Source: an uncultured Clostridia bacterium
Lineage (GTDB): Bacteria; Bacillota; Clostridia; Christensenellales; DTU072
Direction of reading: 5' to 3'
Assembly: GCA_946621465.1 (NCBI GenBank)
Contig: CAMOOO010000004.1
Location: forward strand, 124,001-188,000
DNA length: 64,000 nt
The notes under the pieces: generated by a model
What the model saw: only the letters and a program-made list of their open reading frames with translations
Told to the model about the DNA's origin: nothing
The model's database searches: none
Shown here: piece after piece, positions 6,182 to 13,888 of the stretch
Position numbering within the stretch: the stretch's first letter is position 1
How the letters are laid out: each line of letters starts with the position of its first letter
Position numbers and translations under genes: made by a program

Positions 6182-7687
6182 TTATCTGCCGTAGGTGGTG
6201 ATGAGTTCGCGGACGAAGGCGTGGTCCACGTCGTTCAGGGCGTTATAGTTGGTGCGGTAACGCCAGCAGCCGTCGGCGACGCCGGGGGTGTTCATACGGG
6301 TATCGCTACCGTAGCCGCACAGGTCTTGCATCGGGACAATGGCGATATCGGCGCAGCTGGACATGACGCTACGGATGACCGCTCTGGTTGCAGGGCATTT
6401 GCCTGCGCCGCTCGCCCAGCCGTAATCGGCGGAGCAGTTGACGTATTTGAGGACGTCCGCACGGGTGGAGTCGTTCAGACTGAGTAGCCAACCGAGGGTG
6501 GTATCGTTGTCGTGCGTTGCCGTGTAGGCGACGCAGTTGTGTGGATAGTTATAAGGTAGGTGGGTATTCTTTTTGTCCCCATCGAACCCGAACTGAATTA
6601 CTCGCATGCCCGGAATGCCGGTGCTTTCCAAGAGTTCAATCACGTCGTCATCGATGATACCCAGGTCCTCTGCGATGATTTTCAGATCGGGGATCTCTTT
6701 GTATAGTACGTCGAAGAGCTTTTTACCCGGGCCTTTTTTCCACTTTCCTTCCTTTGCCGTTTTTGCGGAGACTGGGACCGCCCAGTAGTTGGCAAAGCCG
6801 CGGAAATGGTCGATGCGGATGATGTCGTAGAGTTTATGCAGATGTTTTATCCGACGCACCCACCAAGCGTAGTCGTCCTTTGCCATAGCTTTGTAATCGT
6901 ACAGGGGATTGCCCCACAGCTGTCCGTCCTCGCTGAAATAATCCGGCGGAACACCGGCAACTTCGGTAGGCTTGTAGCCCGTGTCCAGCAAAAATGCCTT
7001 GGGGTCCGCCCATACGTCCACGCTGTCGCAGGCTAAATAGATAGGAACGTCGCCGAAGATTTCCATGCCGACGCCGGAAGCGAACTCTCTGATACGCGCC
7101 CACTGGGTAAAGAAGCAGTACTGTTCAAACAGGTAGTACCCGAATTCTTCCGGGTAGCACTTCCGGACTGTCTGCGCCGTTTTGTCCGTATGCACGCGCC
7201 ATTTACTTTCCCACGTCATCCACGCCGTTTGGTCGTTGACTTCTTTCAGCACCATGAACGCCGCATAGTCGTATAGCCAATCGGCGTTCTCCGCCGCAAA
7301 GGCGTCGATCTTTTCCATCATCATCCCCGTCCGCCGACTATATGCCAGTCGAAGGAGCCTGGTCTTATTCGCGGCCGCCGCCGCATAATCGGTCAGGTAA
7401 AATGCGTCGTTACATTCGGCGCTCGCCAGTTCTTCTTTGGTCAAAAGTCCCTCGTCCAGTCGCTCCGGGTCAATATACAAATAGTTCCCGGCGTAGGCGG
7501 AGATCCCGCAGTAGGGGGAGTTGCCCCACCCAAGAGAGGTGATAGGCAGCGTCTGCCAAATTTTAAATCCCATTCCGGCGAACTCGCTCAAAAAATTCTC
7601 TACGTTACAAGAAAACCCACCGATACCGTATTTCCCCGGAAAGGATGATACGTTCAACAAAATACCGGCTTTTCTCTCTCTTTTCAT
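6182..7687 (-). CDS. malQ: 4-alpha-glucanotransferase (amylomaltase, GH77)
   Basis: 501-residue cytoplasmic enzyme that transfers maltooligosaccharide segments between alpha-1,4-glucans, used in maltodextrin and glycogen metabolism. The start at 7687 has AAGGAG nearby; the frame extends further upstream but without family sequence. Motifs from N to C: RKAGILLNVSSFPGKYGIGG, WQTLPITSLGWGNSPY, SAYAGNYLYIDPE, MEIFGDVPIYLACDSVDVWA (containing the catalytic Asp region), GVPPDYFSEDGQLWGNPLYD, IIRIDHFRGFANYWAVP, KIIAEDLGIIDDDV (acid/base Glu region), GIPGMRVIQFGFDGD and TATHDNDTTLGW. Length is normal. It is monocistronic with its own promoter and no sugar-transport neighbours. Confidence 0.96.
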   Translation of the reverse strand: MKRERKAGILLNVSSFPGKYGIGGFSCNVENFLSEFAGMGFKIWQTLPITSLGWGNSPYCGISAYAGNYLYIDPERLDEGLLTKEELASAECNDAFYLTDYAAAAANKTRLLRLAYSRRTGMMMEKIDAFAAENADWLYDYAAFMVLKEVNDQTAWMTWESKWRVHTDKTAQTVRKCYPEEFGYYLFEQYCFFTQWARIREFASGVGMEIFGDVPIYLACDSVDVWADPKAFLLDTGYKPTEVAGVPPDYFSEDGQLWGNPLYDYKAMAKDDYAWWVRRIKHLHKLYDIIRIDHFRGFANYWAVPVSAKTAKEGKWKKGPGKKLFDVLYKEIPDLKIIAEDLGIIDDDVIELLESTGIPGMRVIQFGFDGDKKNTHLPYNYPHNCVAYTATHDNDTTLGWLLSLNDSTRADVLKYVNCSADYGWASGAGKCPATRAVIRSVMSSCADIAIVPMQDLCGYGSDTRMNTPGVADGCWRYRTNYNALNDVDHAFVRELITTYGR

Positions 7688-7721
7688 TTGCTTTCTCCTT
7701 TTTAAAAAGTCGTCATCTATT

Positions 7722-7750
7722 ATGATACTCTTTTTTTCCCTTTCTATCAA
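7722..7750 (-). promoter_or_regulatory. Promoter of malQ
   Basis: On the minus strand TTGATA (7750-7745) and TATCAT (7727-7722) with a 17-bp spacer, 35 bp upstream of the start codon. Confidence 0.65.
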
Positions 7751-7969
7751 GTGGGAAATTATTGGTAAAAAAGGCCCGTTTTCGATGGATGGAAGGCGAA
7801 AACTGCGGCGGAAGAAGAAAGCTACCGTCGGCATGGTCGAAACGCGTTCGAGGGATGCCGGGAGCAAACTTCACAAAAAAAAATTTTTTGACGAATTTTT
7901 ATTCTTTTTTTGTATATTTTTCCCTTTGTCAACGAGAAAATGTATTCAGGGATACAGAATTTCCCCATT

Positions 7970-8017
7970 CATACATATATTGTGGTAAATTTTTGCATAA
8001 AATACTATATCTTGTGG
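7970..8017 (+). promoter_or_regulatory. Probable pair of NrdR boxes upstream of nrdG-nrdD
   Basis: Two 16-bp elements at 7970-7985 (catacatatattgtgg) and 8002-8017 (atactatatcttgtgg) lie 32 bp apart start to start. The published NrdR box is about acaCwAtATaTwGtgt, normally paired at roughly three helical turns. The second element fits 13 of 16 positions; the first fits mainly in its right half. Position ahead of a ribonucleotide reductase operon agrees. They lie 45 bp upstream of the -35 box. The 427-bp gap 7688-8114 holds only this pair, the malQ promoter and the nrdG promoter; the rest is A/T-rich. Confidence 0.6.
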
Positions 8018-8061
8018 TTAAAAACAAAATTATAAATTTCGGAGTATTGTGACTAAATCAC

Positions 8062-8090
8062 TTTACGAGAGGAATTTACTGTGTTATAAT
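8062..8090 (+). promoter_or_regulatory. Promoter of the nrdG-nrdD-trxB operon
   Basis: TTTACG (8062-8067), 17-bp spacer, perfect TATAAT (8085-8090); the start codon of nrdG follows 24 bp later. Confidence 0.75.
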
Positions 8091-8114
8091 CCGTACAACA
8101 AGGTTGGAGGCGAG

Positions 8115-8801
8115 ATGAGGATAAGCGGTTTACAAAAACTTACGTTACTGGACTTTCCGGAAAAAGTTGCTTGTACCGTTTTTACGTTCGGATGTAATTT
8201 CCGTTGTCCCTTCTGCCACAACTCGACTCTCGTCGTGGGAGAAGCTCCCGACGCGGTGACGGAAGAGGAGTTTTTTCGTTACCTTGATAAGAGGCAGGGG
8301 GTATTGGACGGCGTAGCGATAACGGGCGGAGAACCGACCCTACAACCGGATCTTGCGGCCTTTATTAAAAAGATAAAAGAAAGAGGGTTTGCCGTTAAGC
8401 TGGACACCAACGGGGCGCGTCCCGAGATCGTGCGCGATCTGATCGAAAAAGGTTTAGTCGATTATTTTGCTATGGACATAAAAAACAGTCCGGAAAAATA
8501 CGATATGACCTCGGGCGTGCGCGTAGATATGGATAAAATAAAAGAGACGATCGCTCTGCTCATAGAAAGAGCGCCCGATTACGAGTTCCGCACCACCGTC
8601 GTCAAAGGGTTCCACGAAAAAGAGGACTTTTTGAAAATAGGCGAGCTGATTGCCGGGGCGAAAAAATATTTTTTACAGAAGTTTACCGACAGCGGAGCCA
8701 TTCTCGGTACGGGAGTAGGACCTTGCACGGACGAAGAAATGGCGGAGTTTTGCGAAACGATAAAGAAGTACGTCCCCTTAGCCGCCGTCCGCGGAAAATA
8801 A
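8115..8801 (+). CDS. nrdG: Anaerobic ribonucleoside-triphosphate reductase activating protein (radical SAM)
   Basis: 228-residue radical-SAM activase that uses SAM and a [4Fe-4S] cluster to place the glycyl radical on NrdD. ATG at 8115 is chosen because TTGGAGG ends 4 nt upstream and the protein then opens with the family sequence MRISGLQKLTLLDFPEKVAC. The cluster motif CNFRCPFC (CxxxCxxC) is at residues ~33-40, followed by ITGGEPTLQPDL (SAM-binding GGEP) and VKLDTNGARP, VDYFAMDIKNSPEKY. This matches the NrdG subgroup that starts with a longer N-terminus than the E. coli enzyme. It precedes nrdD here, whereas the commoner order is nrdD-nrdG. Confidence 0.95.
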   Translation: MRISGLQKLTLLDFPEKVACTVFTFGCNFRCPFCHNSTLVVGEAPDAVTEEEFFRYLDKRQGVLDGVAITGGEPTLQPDLAAFIKKIKERGFAVKLDTNGARPEIVRDLIEKGLVDYFAMDIKNSPEKYDMTSGVRVDMDKIKETIALLIERAPDYEFRTTVVKGFHEKEDFLKIGELIAGAKKYFLQKFTDSGAILGTGVGPCTDEEMAEFCETIKKYVPLAAVRGK

Positions 8802-8874
8802 CGAAAGAAGCAAGTAGTAAACGATTATAAATCAGAAAACAAGGAAACAAAAGGAAAAAGTTCGGAGGTTAGTT

Positions 8875-11244
8875 ATGTATCAAGTAGTAAAAAGAGATGG
8901 GAAAATAGTGGAATTCGATATTTCCAAAATCGCCTCGGCGATCGAGGCAGCCTTCAAAGGTCAAAACAAACAGTATCATCCGACGGTGATCGATATGCTC
9001 GCATTGCGCGTTACCAGCGATTTCGAGTCCAAGATCAAAGACGGAAAAGTCACCGTCGAGGACATTCAGGACAGTGTAGAATCCGTCCTCGTTCAAGCAG
9101 GCTATGCCGACGTTGCAAAAGCCTACATCCTCTATCGTAAACAGAGAGAAAAGGTCCGTAACGTACGCGCCAACATCCTCAACTATAAGGAACTGGTGGA
9201 CAGCTACGTAAAAGTCTCCGACTGGCGTGTCAAAGAGAACAGTACCGTTACCTATTCGGTAGGCGGATTGATCCTCTCCAACTCCGGCGCCATCACCGCT
9301 AACTACTGGCTCAGCGAGATTTATGACGAAGAAATCGCCAACGCCCACAGAAACGCCGACATCCACTTGCACGACCTTAGCATGCTCACCGGTTATTGCG
9401 CCGGTTGGTCGCTTAAACAGCTTATCCGCGAAGGCTTAGGCGGCGTCACCGGAAAAATCACTTCCGCTCCGGCAAAGCACCTCGCTACCCTCTGCAACCA
9501 GATGGTAAACTTCCTCGGTATCATGCAGAACGAATGGGCAGGCGCGCAGGCCTTCTCCTCCTTCGATACCTACCTCGCTCCTTTTGTAAAAGTAGATAAC
9601 CTTTCTTACAGAGAAGTCAAAAAGAGCATAGAGAGCTTCATTTTCGGCGTCAACACCCCCTCTCGTTGGGGTACGCAAGCGCCGTTCAGTAACATCACCC
9701 TTGACTGGGTTGTCCCCAACGACCTTGCCGAACTCCCGGCCATCGTCGGCGGCAAAGACATGGACTTCTGCTACAAAGATTGCCAAAAAGAAATGGATAT
9801 GGTCAACAAAGCCTTCATCGAAACGATGATCGAGGGCGACGCCAACGGCAGAGGATTCCAATACCCCATTCCTACCTATTCCATCACCCGCGATTTCGAC
9901 TGGTCGGAAACGGAAAACAACCGTTTGCTGTTTGAGATGACGGCTAAATACGGTACGCCCTATTTCAGCAACTACATCAACAGCGATATGCAGCCCTCAG
10001 ACGTACGTTCCATGTGCTGCCGTCTCCGTCTTGACCTGAGAGAGCTGCGTAAAAAATCGGGTGGCTTCTTCGGAAGCGGCGAAAGCACCGGTTCTATCGG
10101 CGTCGTTACCATCAATATGCCCCGTATCGCTTACCTTGCTAAGGACGAAAAAGACTTCTACGAGCGCCTTGCTCGCATGATGGACATCAGCGCGCGGAGC
10201 CTTTCGGTCAAGAGAAAGATCATCACCGACCTGCTTAACGGCGGACTCTATCCCTACACCAAGAGATACCTCGGCACCTTTGCAAACCACTTCTCCACCA
10301 TCGGTCTTATCGGTATGAACGAAGCCGGACTCAACGCCAAGTGGATCAGAAAGGATATGACTCATCCGGAAACGCAGGAGTTCACCAAAAACGTACTCAA
10401 CTTCATGCGTGAACGTCTTTCCGACTACCAAGAAAAATACGGCGACCTCTATAACCTCGAAGCGACGCCTGCCGAGTCCACCACTTATCGTTTTGCTAAG
10501 CACGACAAAGAGCGTTATCCGGACATCATCACGGCGGCAAAAGATAACGGCACGCCTTATTACACCAACTCCTCCCACCTGCCCGTCGGTTACACGCAGG
10601 ACATCTTCGAGGCGTTGGACATTCAGGACGAACTGCAAACCCTATACACTTCCGGTACTGTTTTCCACGCCTTCATCGGTGAGAAAATGCCCACCTGGAA
10701 GAGCGCAGCCGACCTCGTCCGCAAAATCGCGCAAAACTATAAACTGCCTTATTACACCATTTCTCCCACCTATTCCGTCTGCAAAAATCACGGATACATC
10801 GTGGGCGAACAATACACCTGCCCCATCTGCGGCGAGACCACCGAGGTTTATAGCCGTATCACCGGGTACTATCGTCCCGTTCAGAACTGGAACGACGGCA
10901 AACGTCAAGAATTTGCCGACCGTACCGAGTACAATATCGCCGAGAGCCGCTTAAAGAGAGAGGGCGTACAAGAAACGGTAGCCGAAGAGAGCTGCTCCTG
11001 CTCCGAGGGCGTGACCGAGAGAGTTCTGGTCGCAACCAAAACCTGCCCCAACTGCAAAATGGCAGCCGCTATGCTCGATAAAGCCGGCATCTCTTACCGT
11101 AAAGTCTATGCCGAGGACGAACCGGAAACGGCGACCGCCTACGGCGTAGTACAGGCACCCACCCTCGTTATCTTAGGCAACAACACCCTTACGCGTATTC
11201 AGAACGTAAGCAACATCAAAAAATACATTGACTCGGTGAAATAA
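8875..11244 (+). CDS. nrdD: Anaerobic (class III) ribonucleotide reductase with a fused C-terminal thioredoxin-like domain
   Basis: 789-residue glycyl-radical enzyme reducing NTPs to dNTPs without oxygen. Residues ~1-95 are an ATP-cone (VVKRDGKIVEFDISKIASAI), the allosteric activity site. The catalytic barrel carries NADIHLHDL, CAGWSL, TPSRWGTQAPFSNITLDW and CRLRLDLREL. The C-terminal zinc site uses C636, its nearby His, C649 and C652 (CKNHGY, CPICGE), followed by the radical loop RITGYYRPVQNW with Gly664. After a Cys-rich linker (ESCSCSEG), residues ~713-789 form a thioredoxin/glutaredoxin-like domain with CPNC (C724, C727), QAPTLVI and KKYIDSVK. The fused domain presumably delivers electrons to the active site; the thioredoxin reductase gene begins 1 nt after this stop codon. 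AGGTTAG lies ahead of the ATG. Confidence 0.95.
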   Translation: MYQVVKRDGKIVEFDISKIASAIEAAFKGQNKQYHPTVIDMLALRVTSDFESKIKDGKVTVEDIQDSVESVLVQAGYADVAKAYILYRKQREKVRNVRANILNYKELVDSYVKVSDWRVKENSTVTYSVGGLILSNSGAITANYWLSEIYDEEIANAHRNADIHLHDLSMLTGYCAGWSLKQLIREGLGGVTGKITSAPAKHLATLCNQMVNFLGIMQNEWAGAQAFSSFDTYLAPFVKVDNLSYREVKKSIESFIFGVNTPSRWGTQAPFSNITLDWVVPNDLAELPAIVGGKDMDFCYKDCQKEMDMVNKAFIETMIEGDANGRGFQYPIPTYSITRDFDWSETENNRLLFEMTAKYGTPYFSNYINSDMQPSDVRSMCCRLRLDLRELRKKSGGFFGSGESTGSIGVVTINMPRIAYLAKDEKDFYERLARMMDISARSLSVKRKIITDLLNGGLYPYTKRYLGTFANHFSTIGLIGMNEAGLNAKWIRKDMTHPETQEFTKNVLNFMRERLSDYQEKYGDLYNLEATPAESTTYRFAKHDKERYPDIITAAKDNGTPYYTNSSHLPVGYTQDIFEALDIQDELQTLYTSGTVFHAFIGEKMPTWKSAADLVRKIAQNYKLPYYTISPTYSVCKNHGYIVGEQYTCPICGETTEVYSRITGYYRPVQNWNDGKRQEFADRTEYNIAESRLKREGVQETVAEESCSCSEGVTERVLVATKTCPNCKMAAAMLDKAGISYRKVYAEDEPETATAYGVVQAPTLVILGNNTLTRIQNVSNIKKYIDSVK

Positions 11245-11245
11245 T

Positions 11246-12157
11246 ATGTCTGATATCATCGTTATCGGCGCCGGCGTAGCCGGCATGACGGCAGCGCTCT
11301 ACGCTCTGCGGAACGGAAAGAGCGTTACCGTCTTCGAGCAAGAAACCATTGGCGGTCAAATCGCTTCTTCTCCCCGGGTAGAGAATTTCCCCACGCAGCA
11401 ATCCCTCAGCGGTATCGAGCTGTCCGATAAACTTTTCGAGCAGATCACCGCTCACGGCGCGGAGCTGGAGTTAGGAAAGGTTCTTTCCGTAGAAAAGAGA
11501 GGAGAGGGGGACTTTGTCGTCACTTCCGAATACGGCGAATATACCGCCAAATCGGTCATCATCGCCGGCGGCGTACATCATAAAAAAATCCGCTTGCCCA
11601 GAGAGGACGAACTGGTCGGAAAGGGCATTTCTTATTGCGCCGTATGCGACGGAGCTTTTTATAAAGACAAAGAGGTCGCCTTGATCGGCGACGGCAACAC
11701 CGCGCTGCAATATTCTTTACTTTTGGCAAACTATTGCAAAAAGGTCTACGTCTGCACCTGGTTCGAGCGTTTCTTCGGCGATCAGGCATTGGTTACCGCC
11801 CTCAAAAGTCGTGAGAATATCGAGTGGATCCCCAATTGCTCGTTAAAAGGCTTTATTGCCGACGAGACGTTAAAGGGTCTGCAATTCGGCTATCGGGAAA
11901 AGGAAGGCGGATTCGAGCTGAGCGTAGAAGGGTGCTTTATCGCTATCGGACAGATCCCCGATAACAAAGCGTTCGAGAATCTGGTCGATCTGGACAAAGA
12001 CGGATACGTCGTTGCCGACGAAAGTTGTACGACCAGAACGCCCGGAGTATTCGTTGCAGGCGACTGTCGAACCAAAAAAATTCGTCAGCTGACGACGGCT
12101 GCCGCAGACGGAGCTTGTGCCGCCGTGGCCGCAGGAAATTACATTGAGACGTTATAA
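11246..12157 (+). CDS. trxB: Thioredoxin reductase-like flavoprotein
   Basis: 303-residue FAD enzyme of the low-molecular-weight thioredoxin reductase family. Motifs in order: IVIGAGVAGMTAALYALRNG (FAD), GGQIASSPRVENFPT, redox pair CAVC (C131, C134), LIGDGNTALQYSLLL (NAD(P)H fold) and TPGVFVAGDCRTKKIRQLTTA (FAD). Length is normal. It starts one base after the nrdD stop, so its natural partner is probably the thioredoxin-like domain fused to NrdD. The nucleotide site reads GDGNTA where GGGNSA is usual, and the HRRDxxRA NADPH signature is absent (CTWFERFF in its place), so the electron donor may be NADH or ferredoxin; this last point is inference. Confidence 0.9.
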   Translation: MSDIIVIGAGVAGMTAALYALRNGKSVTVFEQETIGGQIASSPRVENFPTQQSLSGIELSDKLFEQITAHGAELELGKVLSVEKRGEGDFVVTSEYGEYTAKSVIIAGGVHHKKIRLPREDELVGKGISYCAVCDGAFYKDKEVALIGDGNTALQYSLLLANYCKKVYVCTWFERFFGDQALVTALKSRENIEWIPNCSLKGFIADETLKGLQFGYREKEGGFELSVEGCFIAIGQIPDNKAFENLVDLDKDGYVVADESCTTRTPGVFVAGDCRTKKIRQLTTAAADGACAAVAAGNYIETL

Positions 12158-12163
12158 AAAGGC

Positions 12164-12190
12164 AGGCTGATGAATTCAGCCTCTTTTTTT
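12164..12190 (+). terminator. Terminator of the nrdG-nrdD-trxB operon
   Basis: 7-bp stem aggctga/tcagcct, 5-nt loop, then a run of seven T. Confidence 0.88.
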
Positions 12191-12234
12191 AGCATTTATT
12201 TACTTATAGATTTTTACGTAAAAAGGAGACATAT

Positions 12235-13746
12235 ATGGCTTATTACTACGATGAACCCTCGCATACTTTCAGCGAATATTTACTTTTACCCGGCTACACC
12301 GACGAAAATTGTCGTCCGGAGAATGTCATCCTTTGCACCCCCTTGGTCAAATACCGCAAAGGGGAAGAATGCCCGATCAAACTCAATATCCCCCTCGTTT
12401 CCGCCGTTATGCAATCGGTTTCCGGCGACGCCCTGGCCATTGCGTTAGCGAAAGAAGGAGGCATTTCCTTTATCTACGGCAGTCAATCGATAGAGGATGA
12501 GGCGGCTATGGTCGCCCGGGTAAAGAATCATAAAGCAGGGTTCGTTATCAGCGATAGCAACCTCACCCCGGACAGCACCCTTTTAGAGGTACTCGACCTC
12601 GTTCAAAAGACCGGACACTCCACCGTTGCCATAACCGATGACGGAACGTCCGGAGGCATACTCTTGGGGCTTGTTACCAGCCGCGACTACCGCATCAGTC
12701 GGATGTCCGTCGACACCCGGGTAAAGGAATTCATGACTCCCTTATCCGAACTCATCACCGCGCCGGAAAACACCGACCTGTCCGCGGCAAACGACATTAT
12801 TTGGGAACATAAAATAAACCAACTGCCCATCGTCGATAAAGAGGGGCATCTGCTTTATTTGGTATTCCGTAAAGACTACGACGAACACAAAGATCACCCG
12901 TACGAAATCACCGACAAAGAAAAGAGACTGCTCGTCGGCGCCGGGATCAATACCCTGGATTACGAGAAAAGGGTCCCCAAACTCATCGAAGCAGGCGCGG
13001 ACGTACTTTGTATCGACAGTAGCGAAGGATATTCCTGCTGGCAGAAAAAGACGTTGGAATTTATCCGCAAAAATTACGGCGACAGCGTAAAGGTAGGCGC
13101 CGGCAACGTCGTCGATCGGGACGGGTTTTTGTTCTTGGCAGAAGCCGGAGCGGACTTTGTTAAAGTCGGTATCGGCGGCGGTTCTATCTGCATCACCCGC
13201 GAACAAAAAGGTATCGGCAGAGGACAGGCGACCGCCCTCATCGAAGTCGTCGCCGCTCGTGACGAATATTATCAAAAGACGGGCGTCTACGTTCCGATCT
13301 GTTCGGACGGCGGTATCGTCCACGATTACCACATGACCCTCGCCCTCGCTATGGGCGCGGACTTCCTTATGCTGGGTAGATACTTTGCTCGCTTCGACGA
13401 AAGCCCCACCACCAAACTCATGGTCAAAGGCACCTACGTCAAAGAGTACTGGGGAGAGGGGAGCAACCGCGCAAGGAACTGGCAACGGTACGACCTGGGC
13501 GGCAAAAGCGGACTGTCGTTTGAAGAGGGCGTCGACTCCTACGTACCCTATGCCGGACGCCTCAAAGACAACGTGGCAAAGAGCCTGTATAAAGTCAAAT
13601 CCACCATGTGCAACTGCGGTGTGACCGACATCCCCACCCTCCACAAAAAGGCGCGTATGACCCTCGTCTCCGCAACCAGTATCGTCGAAGGCGGTTCTCA
13701 CGACGTCATCCTCAAAAACTCCGACACACTGACCTTCCACTCCTGA
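12235..13746 (+). CDS. guaB: IMP dehydrogenase
   Basis: 503-residue enzyme converting IMP to XMP with NAD+, the committed step of GMP synthesis. AAAGGAG stands 8 nt before the ATG. The TIM barrel is interrupted at residues ~100-220 by a CBS-domain pair ([61 protein letters not shown]). Catalytic-loop motif [20 protein letters not shown] places the nucleophile at Cys319; [28 protein letters not shown] and a mobile flap ([15 protein letters not shown]) follow. The flap sequence differs from the usual YRGMGS form, which is typical of a divergent IMPDH subgroup found in Clostridia and some protozoa. Monocistronic between two terminators. Confidence 0.93.
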   Translation: MAYYYDEPSHTFSEYLLLPGYTDENCRPENVILCTPLVKYRKGEECPIKLNIPLVSAVMQSVSGDALAIALAKEGGISFIYGSQSIEDEAAMVARVKNHKAGFVISDSNLTPDSTLLEVLDLVQKTGHSTVAITDDGTSGGILLGLVTSRDYRISRMSVDTRVKEFMTPLSELITAPENTDLSAANDIIWEHKINQLPIVDKEGHLLYLVFRKDYDEHKDHPYEITDKEKRLLVGAGINTLDYEKRVPKLIEAGADVLCIDSSEGYSCWQKKTLEFIRKNYGDSVKVGAGNVVDRDGFLFLAEAGADFVKVGIGGGSICITREQKGIGRGQATALIEVVAARDEYYQKTGVYVPICSDGGIVHDYHMTLALAMGADFLMLGRYFARFDESPTTKLMVKGTYVKEYWGEGSNRARNWQRYDLGGKSGLSFEEGVDSYVPYAGRLKDNVAKSLYKVKSTMCNCGVTDIPTLHKKARMTLVSATSIVEGGSHDVILKNSDTLTFHS

Positions 13747-13771
13747 TAGGACAAGGTTTTGAACGTTTACG

Positions 13772-13804
13772 AAGGGAACTTTTCAACGAAGGTTCCCTTT
13801 TTTT
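13772..13804 (+). terminator. Terminator of guaB
   Basis: 8-bp stem aagggaac/gttccctt, 12-nt loop, seven T. Confidence 0.88.
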
Positions 13805-13850
13805 AATCATTTTTCCGAGCGCATACCGCCCGACAAAGGCCGCTCCTATA

Positions 13851-13879
13851 TTGACTAAAATGGCTTTTAATGGTATAGT
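13851..13879 (+). promoter_or_regulatory. Promoter of the GH127 gene
   Basis: TTGACT (13851-13856), 17-bp spacer, TATAGT (13874-13879). The expected start of transcription (~13886) is only 2-4 nt before the ATG at 13889 and no Shine-Dalgarno is present, so the mRNA is likely leaderless. Confidence 0.75.
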
Positions 13880-13888
13880 AAATATATT

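Noticed and set aside
7521..8052. Two plus-strand frames in the malQ-nrdG gap
   Set aside because: They overlap malQ, the malQ promoter and A/T-rich promoter DNA, lack ribosome binding sites and have F/K-rich random composition.
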